DNA of 64,000 nucleotides from Rhizobiaceae bacterium (lineage in GTDB: Bacteria; Pseudomonadota; Alphaproteobacteria; Rhizobiales; Rhizobiaceae): the NCBI GenBank assembly GCA_023953845.1, contig JAMLJC010000001.1:1-64000 (forward strand), in the 5' to 3' direction. The notes beneath the pieces are model-generated. The model was not told the DNA's origin. It made no database searches and was given only the letters and a program-made list of their open reading frames with translations. Shown here piece after piece: positions 52,960-61,829 of the stretch; the first letter of the stretch is position 1; each line of letters starts with the position of its first letter. The position numbers and the translations under genes are program-made.

Positions 52960-55900
52960 TCAGTGTCCCGGCCGGCCGGTCTTGTTCTTGCTGCGCCCCT
53001 TGCGCTTGACCTCCGCCGGGTCCTCGTAGGAGCCGATGCCGATCTGTGCCCGCTTGACCGGTTTCGCGCCCTCGACAGGCTTCTCGGTCCGGCGAACGGT
53101 CATCTCGTCCAGCGTGTTCTTGCGGAACAAGGTTTTATCCGACGGCCCGGTCGTGCCGTAGTCAGCCCCGTGTGCTTCGCGCGCGGTCTGCTTCTTGAAC
53201 AGCGAGCGCGGCACGGCGCCGGCAGGAGTCGCATGATCGCCCGACGTTCCCATCGCATCCAGATCGGGCTTGGCGAACAGCGACTTGCCGCCGTCATCCT
53301 CGCCGACCGTGCGATGCCGCTCGCGGCCCTTGTTGTGCCTGCCCTTTTCGCGGCCGCTTGAAGGACTCTGCGCCTCGACGTCGCGCGCCATCGGGTCGTC
53401 GGACAGGGTGAGTTCCAGCTCGGTGAGACGCTTGATCTCGTCGCGCAGCCGCGCCGCTTCCTCGAAATTGAGGTCGGCGGCGGCGTCCCGCATCTTCTTC
53501 TGCAGGAATTCCAGATGCGCCTTGAGATTGTTGCCCATCATCTGGCCGGCATCGTCGGTGAACTGCGAGATGTCGGCGCGGACGTGATCCTTCTCGTAGA
53601 CAGAGTCCAGAATGTCGGCGATGCGCGACTTCACGCTTTCCGGCGTGATGCCGTGCTCGGCATTGTAGGCGAGCTGCTTCTCTCGGCGGCGGTTGGTCTC
53701 CGCCATCGCCCGCTCCATCGAGCCGGTGATGTTGTCGGCATAAAGGACGACCTTGCCGTCGACGTTTCGCGCCGCGCGGCCGATGGTCTGGATGAGCGAC
53801 GTCTCGGAACGCAAAAACCCTTCCTTGTCGGCGTCGAGAATGGCGACGAAGCCGCATTCGGGAATGTCGAGGCCCTCACGCAGAAGGTTGATGCCCACCA
53901 GCACGTCGAACGCGCCGAGCCTCAGATCGCGCAGGATCTCGATGCGCTCCAGCGTATCGATGTCGGAGTGCATGTAGCGCACGCGCACCCCGCGTTCGTG
54001 AAGGTATTCGGTGAGGTCCTCGGCCATCCGCTTGGTCAGCACGGTCACCAGGGTGCGATAGCCCTTGCGCGTGGTCGCGTTGATCTCGCCCAGCACGTCG
54101 TCGACCTGCGTCTTGGCCGGGCGCACCTCGACAGGCGGATCGATCAGGCCGGTTGGACGGATGACCTGCTCGGCAAACACGCCGCCGGACTGCTCCATCT
54201 CCCAAGCGCCCGGCGTGGCCGACACGGCGACGGTGAGCGGACGCATCGCGTCCCATTCCTCGAAACGCAGCGGCCGGTTGTCCATGCACGACGGCAGGCG
54301 GAAACCGTATTCGGCCAGCGTCGCCTTGCGGCGGAAGTCGCCGCGATACATGCCGCCGATCTGCGGGATGGTGACGTGGCTCTCGTCGATGAAGATCAGC
54401 GCATCGTCGGGCACGTATTCGAACAGGGTCGGCGGCGGATCGCCCGGCTGGCGGCCGGTCAGATAGCGTGAATAATTCTCGATGCCGGCGCAGGAGCCGG
54501 TCGCCTCCAGCATCTCCAGATCGAAGCGTGTGCGCTGCTCCAGCCGCTGAGCCTCCAGCAGACGCCCTGCCTTCTCCAGTTCGGCGAGGCGGAACTTCAG
54601 CTCCTCCTTGATAGACTTGATCGCCTGCGTCAGCGTCGGGCGCGGCGTGACATAGTGCGAGTTCGCGTAGATCTTGACGCTCTTCAGGTCGCCGGTCTTT
54701 TGCCCCGTCAGCGGATCGAACTCGGTGATCGACTCGATCTCGTCGCCGAACATGGAAATGCGCCAGGCGCGATCCTCGAGGTGGGCCGGGAAAATCTCGA
54801 TCGTGTCGCCGCGCACGCGGAAGGAACCGCGCACGAAGTTCACGTCCTGCCGCTTGTATTGCTGGGCCACGAGGTCGGCGAGAAGCTGACGCTGGTCGAG
54901 CCGGTCGCCAACCGTCATCTGGAACGTCATCGCGGTATAGGTCTCGACCGAGCCGATACCGTAGATGCAGGAGACGGATGCGACGATGATGACGTCGTCA
55001 CGCTCCAGCAGGGAACGCGTCGCCGAGTGGCGCATGCGGTCGATCTGCTCGTTGATCGAGGATTCCTTCTCGATATAGGTGTCGGTGCGCGGAACGTAGG
55101 CCTCCGGCTGATAGTAGTCGTAGTAGGAGACGAAATACTCGACCGCGTTGTCCGGAAAGAACTGCTTGAACTCGCCGTAAAGCTGCGCCGCGAGCGTCTT
55201 GTTCGGTGCGAGGATCAGCGCCGGGCGCTGCGTCTCCTCGATCACCTTCGCCATGGTGAAGGTCTTGCCAGAACCGGTGACGCCGAGCAGCACCTGCGTG
55301 CGGTCCCTGTTGTCGACGCCTTCGACCAGATCCTTGATCGCCGTCGGCTGATCGCCGGCCGGCTGAAACTCGGATTTCATCTGGATAGCGATGCCGCCCT
55401 CGGACTTTTCCGGGCGCTCTGGCCGGTGCGGCACCCAGAGCTTGCCGTTCTTGTGCAGCGGATTGCCGGATTCGATCAGGGCCGACAGCGCAGCGACAGT
55501 GGCGGTGACGCCGGAATTGCTCAGCGTCTCGGCGTCTTCCAGCGAGATATCGAGGCCCGCGACCGGATTGAGGCCCGCCGCCGCGCGCTCCTTGGCTGTG
55601 GCCGCGCCGCCCATGGACGTGCCGCGCGCCGTCTTCGTCGGCGCGGAGGAGCGCTCGGGAATCTTCTTGCGCGGCGCCCCTCCCTCCCCCTTGCGGGTAG
55701 GGTGGCCGGACGCAGTCCGGCCGGGTGGGGTCGCTGCGGACGTCCGCGACGTCCCGGAGGTGCCTTCTGAGGCAACCCTCTCTGTCGCCTGCGGCGACAT
55801 CTCCCCCTCAAGGGGGGAGAGACGCTGCCGCCCTTCCCTCTCTGCCTCGCGCGCGATCTGCTCGGCCCAGTCCGATACGGAACCGCTCAGCGGGACGCCG

Positions 55901-56046
55901 GACAATTCCGGCTGCGGCGCCTCGCCGAAGCCGCCGGGCTCCAGCGGCTCGGAAGCGTCCATGTAATCAGTCAGCGGACTGCCGCGCTTGCGATACGCAC
56001 CACGCGCGCCCTTCGGCGCAGAAATCTTGTCATTGGAGTCGGCCAT
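52960..56046 (-). CDS. uvrB: Excinuclease ABC subunit B with long N-terminal extension
   Basis: UvrB is the damage-verifying helicase-like subunit of nucleotide excision repair. This 1028-residue form has about 216 residues more than E. coli at the N-terminus, where Walker A (GVTGSGKT) ends at Lys261 instead of Lys45. Helicase motifs, the beta-hairpin [12 protein letters not shown], and the UVR motif ([25 protein letters not shown]) near the end are intact, and the tail is basic and extended. Residues about 70-122 are encoded by two palindromic repeats ([18 protein letters not shown]). The catalytic core appears complete. Confidence 0.94.
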   Translation of the reverse strand: MADSNDKISAPKGARGAYRKRGSPLTDYMDASEPLEPGGFGEAPQPELSGVPLSGSVSDWAEQIAREAEREGRQRLSPLEGEMSPQATERVASEGTSGTSRTSAATPPGRTASGHPTRKGEGGAPRKKIPERSSAPTKTARGTSMGGAATAKERAAAGLNPVAGLDISLEDAETLSNSGVTATVAALSALIESGNPLHKNGKLWVPHRPERPEKSEGGIAIQMKSEFQPAGDQPTAIKDLVEGVDNRDRTQVLLGVTGSGKTFTMAKVIEETQRPALILAPNKTLAAQLYGEFKQFFPDNAVEYFVSYYDYYQPEAYVPRTDTYIEKESSINEQIDRMRHSATRSLLERDDVIIVASVSCIYGIGSVETYTAMTFQMTVGDRLDQRQLLADLVAQQYKRQDVNFVRGSFRVRGDTIEIFPAHLEDRAWRISMFGDEIESITEFDPLTGQKTGDLKSVKIYANSHYVTPRPTLTQAIKSIKEELKFRLAELEKAGRLLEAQRLEQRTRFDLEMLEATGSCAGIENYSRYLTGRQPGDPPPTLFEYVPDDALIFIDESHVTIPQIGGMYRGDFRRKATLAEYGFRLPSCMDNRPLRFEEWDAMRPLTVAVSATPGAWEMEQSGGVFAEQVIRPTGLIDPPVEVRPAKTQVDDVLGEINATTRKGYRTLVTVLTKRMAEDLTEYLHERGVRVRYMHSDIDTLERIEILRDLRLGAFDVLVGINLLREGLDIPECGFVAILDADKEGFLRSETSLIQTIGRAARNVDGKVVLYADNITGSMERAMAETNRRREKQLAYNAEHGITPESVKSRIADILDSVYEKDHVRADISQFTDDAGQMMGNNLKAHLEFLQKKMRDAAADLNFEEAARLRDEIKRLTELELTLSDDPMARDVEAQSPSSGREKGRHNKGRERHRTVGEDDGGKSLFAKPDLDAMGTSGDHATPAGAVPRSLFKKQTAREAHGADYGTTGPSDKTLFRKNTLDEMTVRRTEKPVEGAKPVKRAQIGIGSYEDPAEVKRKGRSKNKTGRPGH
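55680..55735. repeat. Palindromic repeat inside uvrB, copy 1
   Basis: CCTCCCCCTTGCGGGTAGGG is followed by the inner stem GGCCGGAC-GCA-GTCCGGCC (55704-55722) and GGGTGGGG. It is read in frame on the minus strand ([17 protein letters not shown]) within the N-terminal extension of uvrB. Confidence 0.85.
55784..55830. repeat. Palindromic repeat inside uvrB, copy 2
   Basis: GTCGCC-TGC-GGCGAC (55784-55798) is followed by the stem CTCCCCC-TCAA-GGGGGGAG. On the minus strand it encodes [15 protein letters not shown], a peptide of a type that recurs in unrelated rhizobial proteins because of this DNA repeat. Confidence 0.85.
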
Positions 56047-56115
56047 GGGCCGAATATGGGCGCAGCGACGCCGATTGGAAAGACCGGCGCGATCCGACGC
56101 CCCGTCACTCGACAT

Positions 56116-56141
56116 CCTCCTGACAGGAGGCTGTCAGGAGG
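56116..56141. terminator. Perfect 11-bp hairpin between the Kazal gene and uvrB
   Basis: CCTCCTGACAG, loop GAGG, CTGTCAGGAGG lies just after the Kazal lipoprotein stop (56163) and upstream of uvrB, both on the minus strand. It may end the lipoprotein transcript, though a U-tract is missing. Confidence 0.55.
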
Positions 56142-56162
56142 CCGGTCCGTCTTTGAAGCGTA

Positions 56163-56690
56163 TCAGCAGGGCCCCGAACTGATGATACGGAAGCCGGCGA
56201 CATCCGCCTCGCAGCTATTCGGGAAAGTCCGGACCTGACTGCCGCGACGTGCGCAGACCGGTGCGTATTCGCGCGTGCAGAAGCGCGGCGTGTCGTCCAT
56301 GCGGCGGCACTCGCCCTCGGCGATGACGCGATAGCCGGCCTGATCCGCAAGGCAGGAATTGGAGAAAGTCCGCCGGTCGCCGCCGCGACGGGCGCAGACA
56401 GGATCGTAGCGTTGCGGACAATAATTCTGGCCACCGCTGTCGCCCCGTCCACATTCGCCACGCCGCACGACCCGATAGCCGGAGGACTCGGCAACGCAGG
56501 CATTGGAGAATGTCTGCCTGTCATTTCCTCTGCGGGCGCAAACGGGATCGTACTGAGCGGTGCAGGTGACGGGACCAGGCCCCGGACGACCGGGACCATC
56601 CTCGACCACCACGGTACAGGCCGCGAGAATTGCGACCAGAAAAAGGGCGACGCCCCCTGCGCAAACCTTCATCCATGACGGGAACGACAT
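56163..56690 (-). CDS. Lipoprotein with three Kazal-type protease-inhibitor domains
   Basis: A 175-residue envelope lipoprotein. The signal and lipobox VAILAACTVVV (Cys near residue 25) are followed by a Gly/Pro linker and three Kazal-like repeats. Each has C-x4-YDPVCARRG (or YAPVCARRG), then RTF-S/P-N-x-C, then a GYR/GFR segment and a final Cys. Kazal domains typically inhibit serine proteases. GGAGG five bases before the ATG at 56690 fixes the start. Defence against host or predator proteases is conceivable, but no target is known. Confidence 0.88.
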   Translation of the reverse strand: MSFPSWMKVCAGGVALFLVAILAACTVVVEDGPGRPGPGPVTCTAQYDPVCARRGNDRQTFSNACVAESSGYRVVRRGECGRGDSGGQNYCPQRYDPVCARRGGDRRTFSNSCLADQAGYRVIAEGECRRMDDTPRFCTREYAPVCARRGSQVRTFPNSCEADVAGFRIISSGPC

Positions 56691-56892
56691 GGCCACCTCC
56701 TGCGAGTTCTCGCGACATCTTGATCCTCGCGATTCCCTTGGCAAAAGCAATCCCCAACCAGGCTGGATCGAAGGTGACCGGAGCGGCCGCGGTAGCGATG
56801 GCCGGCCTTTCGAAAGCGCCGCAGCCCCAGCTTTCCGCTTGCATTTGCACGGCCCGCTGCCTACCTCGAAGGAGACCAGTGGAGCACGCGCC

Positions 56893-57237
56893 ATGTCGAC
56901 CGGACCCAACCGCATTCTGGACGAACTCGCCAAGCTGATGACCGACGCGGCAGGCGCCGCGCAAGGCGTGCGCCGGGAGGTGGAAGGCGCGTTCCGCTCG
57001 CAGGCAGAACGTATCCTCAATACGATGGATGTGGTCCAGCGCGAGGAATTCGAAGCGGTGCGCGACATGGCGACGAAGGCGCGCAGCGAGAACCAGAAGC
57101 TCGCCAGACAGGTCGAAGCATTGGCCGCCCGGATCGATGCCTTGGAGGGCGGCGCCGCGAAACTGCCGGGCGAAGACCCGCTGGAAGGTAGCTCGACGGA
57201 GCCGAAACGCGCTTCGAGGACAAATCCAAAGAAATAA
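56893..57237 (+). CDS. ubiK: Ubiquinone biosynthesis accessory factor UbiK (BMFP family)
   Basis: A 114-residue protein with the membrane-fusogenic BMFP core: MSTGPNRILDELAKLMTDAAGAAQGVRREVEGAFRSQAERILNTMDVVQREEFEAVRDMATKARSENQKLARQVEAL. The C-terminal coiled coil (about residues 55-85) mediates trimerisation. In E. coli UbiK (YqiC) assists aerobic ubiquinone biosynthesis. The ATG at 56893 is supported by GGAG at 56881. Upstream gap 56691-56892 holds nothing else recognised. Confidence 0.88.
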   Translation: MSTGPNRILDELAKLMTDAAGAAQGVRREVEGAFRSQAERILNTMDVVQREEFEAVRDMATKARSENQKLARQVEALAARIDALEGGAAKLPGEDPLEGSSTEPKRASRTNPKK

Positions 57238-57552
57238 TTCGGCGATTTTTCCACAGGCGCCCGGCGGCTGAAAAGCCTGTCCGCTGAATCGCTTACAGCT
57301 TGTCCTGATTCTTGGCCGGCGGCGGGTTTCCACATGTCCGGCCGGCTTCGCGGAAAAAGGGACTGTTCAGCAGACTCTGCATCAATACACTGAATTTGCT
57401 GCATGATTCGGGGACACGGATCGGGCTGCCGGGACGATGCGTCTGGCTTGGGACGTTGTATGCGAGCCATTGTCGACCGCTTGGGATGGGGTTGTGCGTT
57501 GCAGGCGTACGCCTTGGAGCCGCGTCGGCTCTGCAGCGACAGGGATCGGACA
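57238..57552. other. Gap between ubiK and ybjN-like gene
   Basis: A 315-base stretch without a gene that can be supported. The frame leading into the ybjN-like gene stays open from 57403, but that part has no ribosome site and is basic and low in conserved character. No convincing terminator or promoter was identified. Confidence 0.5.
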
Positions 57553-58053
57553 ATGGAACTTCTGGAACTCGAAGCGTCACGCGAAATCCATCCGGTCGAC
57601 GTGATCGAGCAGGTGGCTCACACCAACGAATGGTCGTTCGAGCGCAGCACCGACGACGAAATCTCGATCACGGTCACCGGACTGTGGACGGAATATCAGG
57701 TCTCCTTCTCCTGGATGGAGGATTTCGAGGCGCTCCACCTCGCCTGCGCCTTCGACCTGAAGGTCGGCGAAAACCGCACCATCGAGGTGATGCGCCTGCT
57801 GTCGATGATCAACGAGCAGATGCTGTTCGGTCATTTCGACCTGTGGGAACAGGAAGGCGCGATCATGTTCCGGCAGTCGCTGCTGCTGGCGGGCGGCGCC
57901 GAGCCGACGAGCAAGCAGGTCGAGGGCCTGCTTTCCAATGCGCTCGAGGCCTGCGAATGCTATTTCCAGGCCTTCCAGTTCGTCGTCTGGTCCGGCACTT
58001 CGGCCAGGGACGCGCTTGCGAGCGTGCTCTTCGAGACACGCGGCAACGCCTGA
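57553..58053 (+). CDS. YbjN domain protein
   Basis: A 166-residue YbjN-family protein: MELLELEASREIHPVDVIEQ, then WSFERSTDDEISITVTGLWTEYQVSFSWMEDFEALHLACAFDLKV, then EVMRLLSMINEQMLFGHFDLWEQEGAIMFRQSLLL. The fold resembles type III secretion chaperones. YbjN influences stress and motility in E. coli, but its mechanism is unclear. AGGGA at the right distance supports the ATG at 57553. csaA starts two bases after the stop, so the two are an operon. Confidence 0.88.
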   Translation: MELLELEASREIHPVDVIEQVAHTNEWSFERSTDDEISITVTGLWTEYQVSFSWMEDFEALHLACAFDLKVGENRTIEVMRLLSMINEQMLFGHFDLWEQEGAIMFRQSLLLAGGAEPTSKQVEGLLSNALEACECYFQAFQFVVWSGTSARDALASVLFETRGNA

Positions 58054-58055
58054 CG

Positions 58056-58412
58056 ATGTCTTCCGGCGAACGCAAGGCCGAGATCAGCTACGCGGATTTC
58101 GACAAGGTCGACATCCGCGCCGGCATCATCGTCGAGGCCGAGCCCTACCCGGAAGCGCGCAAGCCGGCCTATAAGCTGCGCATCGACTTCGGCCCGGAAA
58201 TCGGCATCAAGCGCTCCTCGGCGCAGATAACCAGGCACTACGAACCCGACGCGCTGGTCGGTCGACAGGTCATGGCCGTGGTCAACTTTCCGCCACGCCA
58301 GATCGGCAAGTTTCTCTCCGAGGTCCTTACGCTGGGGTTCCCCGACGATGCGGGGGACGTCGTGCTTGGCGCGATAGAAAGACCGGTGCCGAACGGTTCG
58401 CGGCTGTTCTAA
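58056..58412 (+). CDS. csaA: CsaA-type tRNA-binding domain protein
   Basis: A 118-residue OB-fold protein of the CsaA/EMAP-II family: ISYADFDKVDIRAGIIVEAEPYPEARKPAYKLRIDFGPEIGIKRSSAQITRHY, then VVNFPPRQIGKFLSEVLTLGF. CsaA in Bacillus acts as a chaperone linked to export; the domain in general binds tRNA. It follows ybjN with a two-base spacer. This pairing is seen in other rhizobia. Confidence 0.88.
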   Translation: MSSGERKAEISYADFDKVDIRAGIIVEAEPYPEARKPAYKLRIDFGPEIGIKRSSAQITRHYEPDALVGRQVMAVVNFPPRQIGKFLSEVLTLGFPDDAGDVVLGAIERPVPNGSRLF

Positions 58413-58554
58413 AATCCCGCCCGCCGGCGGTCATCATGCCGCGCTGCGCGGTGCGGCGGGAGAGCCGTGACGCTGACAATCGCATTCCACGTATTGATTT
58501 GGCGGGGAAATGCAGACTAAAATTCGGCCAGCGACGCGAGCAGCCGAAGGTGAG

Positions 58555-58959
58555 ATGAACGCGCAGCCGACCAGCACAAGCATGAGATGCACCGCACGGG
58601 CGGTACGCTTGCTGCTGTGGCTTTTTGCAGCCTTCGCCTTCGCCGATTTCGCGCCCGCCGTGGCCGATCCGCTGCGCGCGGTGAAATCCGGGCTGACGCG
58701 CGAGGCGGCCGACACCCATCCCCTGTTCGCACTGGCGGCGACGCAGGCCGTGGCCATCGTCGCGACGGATTGCGATCCCCTGTCCGAACTCGAACTGCCG
58801 AAGCCGGACCCCGTGGTCGATGCGGATGACGGCATTCCCGCGACCCACCTGCTGGCACCGGGAGCCACCGAGCTCGGCGCCGAAGCGCTCGGCGGCGGGT
58901 GCCTCGACGGCCAGCCCTTCGCTGCCTTCCACTCGCGCGCTCCGCCCTTGGCCGCCTAG
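58555..58959 (+). CDS. Hypothetical exported protein, uncertain
   Basis: A possible 134-residue protein with a signal-like hydrophobic segment (AVRLLLWLFAAFAFADFAPAVADP). The rest is Ala/Pro/Asp-rich, DPLRAVKSGLTREAADTHPL onward, with two cysteines and no recognised domain. An ATG at 58510 would add 15 residues. A long frame on the opposite strand overlaps, so coding is not certain. The signal peptide is the best argument for this strand. Confidence 0.45.
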   Translation: MNAQPTSTSMRCTARAVRLLLWLFAAFAFADFAPAVADPLRAVKSGLTREAADTHPLFALAATQAVAIVATDCDPLSELELPKPDPVVDADDGIPATHLLAPGATELGAEALGGGCLDGQPFAAFHSRAPPLAA

Positions 58960-59071
58960 CCCTGCATCCGCTGCGGGGCGGCAACATCCTTCGCAGTGCA
59001 TTCGAACAAAATTCAGCACCGACCACTCCTCTGGCCAAGCCCTGGGGTGGCATTCAACATTGGAGTTCACA

Positions 59072-59242
59072 ATGTCCAAGACGCATCCGCTCGGTTTCCG
59101 CATCGAACGCGACATCAAGGAAGCGCTCGTCAAGGCCGCCAAGGAAGATCATCGTTCCGTATCCTCGCTGGTGGAACTCGTGCTGGCGCGCTGGCTGCGC
59201 GAGCGCGGCTATCTGCACGACCTGACCGACAAGGCCGCGTAA
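59072..59242 (+). CDS. Small ribbon-helix-helix-like protein
   Basis: A 56-residue protein: MSKTHPLGFRIERDIKEALVKA, then DHRSVSSLVELVLARWLRERGYL. The pattern of a beta strand (GFRIERD) followed by two helices fits an Arc/MetJ-type ribbon-helix-helix DNA-binding protein or antitoxin. GGAG six bases before the ATG (59062-59065) is strong. No toxin gene follows; the next gene is a transporter. It may be a stand-alone regulator. Confidence 0.75.
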   Translation: MSKTHPLGFRIERDIKEALVKAAKEDHRSVSSLVELVLARWLRERGYLHDLTDKAA

Positions 59243-59387
59243 CGGTGCCTGCGGGCGCCATTAGACTAAGGTCATAATCCGAAAGCATCTATGTTTGTCT
59301 CTCCCGAGAATCGCTAGCCTGCGCGGGTAGGCTCAAGCACTGGCCGTATCCGCATGTCCGGTGTGTGTCATTCTCGGGAGGACAACA

Positions 59388-61274
59388 ATGGCAATCGCGA
59401 CAGCGGCTGGAGGGACCAGCCGCAAAATGACCCGCGAAGAAAAGAAGGTCATCTTCGCTTCGTCGCTTGGTACCGTCTTCGAATGGTACGATTTCTATCT
59501 CTACGGATCACTGGCCGCCTTCATCGGCGCGGCCTTCTTCAGTGAGTATCCGGAAGCGACCCGCAACATCTTCGCACTGCTGGCCTTTGCGGCGGGCTTC
59601 CTCGTCCGCCCGTTCGGCGCGCTGGTTTTCGGTCGCATCGGCGATCTCGTCGGCCGCAAATACACCTTCCTCGTCACCATCCTCATCATGGGCTTCTCGA
59701 CCTTCCTGGTCGGCTTGCTGCCGGGTTCGGCGTCATGGGGCATCGCGGCGCCGATCATCCTGATCGCCCTGCGCATGCTGCAGGGTCTGGCGCTCGGCGG
59801 CGAATATGGCGGCGCCGCGACCTATGTCGCGGAACATGCGCCGGATGACCGCCGCGGCTTCTACACCTCGTGGATCCAGACCACCGCGACGCTCGGCCTC
59901 TTCCTGTCCCTGCTGATCATTCTCGCCATCCAGACGGCGATGACCAAGGAAGCCTTCGCGGCCTGGGGCTGGCGCATTCCGTTCCTTTTGTCCTTCATCC
60001 TGCTCGGCATTTCCGTCTGGATCCGGCTTTCGCTCAACGAATCGCCGACCTTCAAGCGCATGAAGGAAGAAGGCAAGGGCTCCAAGGCTCCGCTTTCGGA
60101 AGCCTTCGGCCAGTGGAAGAATGCCCGTATCGCGCTGCTGGCGCTGCTCGGCCTGACCGCCGGCCAGGCAGTCGTGTGGTACTCCGGGCAGTTCTACGCG
60201 CTGTTCTTCCTGCAGAACGTGCTGAAGGTCGATGCGGTATCGGTCAACATCATGATCGCCATCGCGCTCGCACTGGGCACGATCTTCTTCGTGGTCTTCG
60301 GCTGGCTTTCCGACAAGATCGGCCGCAAGCCGATCATCATGGCCGGCCTCGCACTGGCCATCGTCACCTACTTCCCGCTGTTCAAGGCGCTGACCTGGGC
60401 CGCCAATCCGGCTCTCGCCACCGCCCAGCAGAACACGCGGGCGACGGTGACCGCGGCTCCGGGCGACTGCAAGTTCCAGTTCAACCCGGTCGGCACCGCG
60501 AAGTTCACGACCTCGTGCGACATCGCTACCGCCTTCCTGACCCGCAACTCGGTGCCCTACGACGTCGTGACGACCGGCGCCGCAGGCACCCCGGCAACAG
60601 TCAAGATCGGCGACACCACGATCGAATCCTTCGATGCGATCGCAGCCGGAGCGGACGCGACCGCCAAGACGGCGGCCTTCAACAAGGCGGTCAACATCGC
60701 GCTTCACAATGGCGGGTATCCGCTCAACCGAGCCGCGGCGACCGTGGCCGACCAGAAGCTCGACGCGTTCGCGGCGGCGAATCCGGAACTCAACCTGGAC
60801 GTCGCAGCAATCCGCGGCGGCGAGAAGAAGGCGGTTCCGACCGAACAGGCGATCAAGGACAAGCTGGTGACGGCCGAAGAGGCAGCCGGCGCGGCCGAGA
60901 TCACCACCTACTCGATCCCTGCCGCCGGCGCCTTCACCATGGTGGCTGACCCCGCCGCGGTGAACTGGCCGCTGGTCATCGGCATCCTGTTCATCCTGAT
61001 CATCTATGTCACCATGGTGTACGGACCGATCGCGGCGATCCTGGTCGAGATGTTCCCGACCCGCATCCGCTATACCGGCATGTCGCTGCCCTACCATATC
61101 GGCAACGGCTGGTTCGGCGGCCTGCTTCCGGCGACCGTCTTCGCCATGAGCGCGGCGGCCGGCGACATCTACTACGGTCTCTGGTACCCGATCGCGATCT
61201 CGGCCATGTCGCTCGTCATCGGCCTGATCTTTGTGCGCGACACGCTCGGCACGGACCTTCACGCCAAGGACTGA
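59388..61274 (+). CDS. MHS-family MFS transporter with large periplasmic loop
   Basis: A 628-residue metabolite:H+ symporter-type MFS protein. Typical features: ASSLGTVFEWYDFYLYGSLAAFIG (TM1), GALVFGRIGDLVGRKYTFL, GLALGGEYGGAATYVAEHAP, and VYGPIAAILVEMFPTRIRYTGMSLPYHIGNGWFGGL. A soluble segment of about 170 residues sits between TM8 and TM9 (roughly residues 345-515), with a Cys pair (GDCKFQFNP, TTSCDIATAFL) that could form a disulfide. Substrate is probably a carboxylate or osmolyte. GGAGG seven bases upstream sets the start at 59388. Confidence 0.9.
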   Translation: MAIATAAGGTSRKMTREEKKVIFASSLGTVFEWYDFYLYGSLAAFIGAAFFSEYPEATRNIFALLAFAAGFLVRPFGALVFGRIGDLVGRKYTFLVTILIMGFSTFLVGLLPGSASWGIAAPIILIALRMLQGLALGGEYGGAATYVAEHAPDDRRGFYTSWIQTTATLGLFLSLLIILAIQTAMTKEAFAAWGWRIPFLLSFILLGISVWIRLSLNESPTFKRMKEEGKGSKAPLSEAFGQWKNARIALLALLGLTAGQAVVWYSGQFYALFFLQNVLKVDAVSVNIMIAIALALGTIFFVVFGWLSDKIGRKPIIMAGLALAIVTYFPLFKALTWAANPALATAQQNTRATVTAAPGDCKFQFNPVGTAKFTTSCDIATAFLTRNSVPYDVVTTGAAGTPATVKIGDTTIESFDAIAAGADATAKTAAFNKAVNIALHNGGYPLNRAAATVADQKLDAFAAANPELNLDVAAIRGGEKKAVPTEQAIKDKLVTAEEAAGAAEITTYSIPAAGAFTMVADPAAVNWPLVIGILFILIIYVTMVYGPIAAILVEMFPTRIRYTGMSLPYHIGNGWFGGLLPATVFAMSAAAGDIYYGLWYPIAISAMSLVIGLIFVRDTLGTDLHAKD

Positions 61275-61301
61275 TCGCAGCCATCATAGCGCTTTTGATC
61301 T

Positions 61302-61330
61302 GCACCCGGCGGGCAACCGCCGGGTGCTTT
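61302..61330 (+). terminator. Intrinsic terminator after the MHS transporter
   Basis: GCACCCGGCGG, GNRA-type loop GCAA, CCGCCGGGTGC, then TTT. A perfect 11-bp stem; short U-tract. Confidence 0.8.
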
Positions 61331-61397
61331 GCATTCACCCGGCCTTCGCGGCACGGTGCCGGGCTGATAACATGGTGGATGGCACAGGAGGTCTTCC

Positions 61398-61796
61398 ATG
61401 AAAATCATCGCCTGCGGCAGCGCCGCCACGATACCCGCCCCCGAAAGCTATTTCACGGGCCGGGTGATGCAGACGCCGGTGATCGAGACGCCGGAGCCTG
61501 CGCGTCTGCGGGCAAGCATGGTGAGTTTCGAGCCGGGCGCCCGCACCGCCTGGCATACGCATCCGCTCGGGCAGACGCTGCACATCACTTCGGGCGCCGG
61601 GCTCGTCCAGTGCTGGGGCGGGCCGATACAAGAGGTGAGAGCCGGAGACGTGGTCCATTTCGCACCCGGCGAGAAGCACTGGCACGGCGCGGGGCCGAAG
61701 ACGGCCATGACGCATCTCGCCATGCACGAGGCGCTGGACGGCAAGATTGTCGACTGGCTGGAAAAGGTGACCGACGAGCAATATGCGGGCGGATAA
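61398..61796 (+). CDS. Cupin-domain protein
   Basis: A 132-residue single-domain cupin: MKIIACGSAATIPAPESYFTGRV, then ARTAWHTHPLGQTLHITSGAGLVQCWGGPIQEVRAGDVVHFAPGEKHWHGAGP. The metal ligands HTH, the Gln/Glu of motif 1 and HWH of motif 2 are present. It resembles YhhW-free, small quercetinase-like or carboxymuconolactone-associated cupins; enzymatic role unknown. AGGAGG is at a good distance from the ATG. Single gene, convergent with a glycosyltransferase. Confidence 0.87.
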   Translation: MKIIACGSAATIPAPESYFTGRVMQTPVIETPEPARLRASMVSFEPGARTAWHTHPLGQTLHITSGAGLVQCWGGPIQEVRAGDVVHFAPGEKHWHGAGPKTAMTHLAMHEALDGKIVDWLEKVTDEQYAGG

Positions 61797-61829
61797 GGCT
61801 CCCGCCGGCGATATCGAAGCGATGGCCGC

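Noticed and set aside
59733..61262. Minus-strand open frame of 509 codons inside the MHS transporter
   Set aside because: Antisense composition without domains; the plus-strand transporter is certain.
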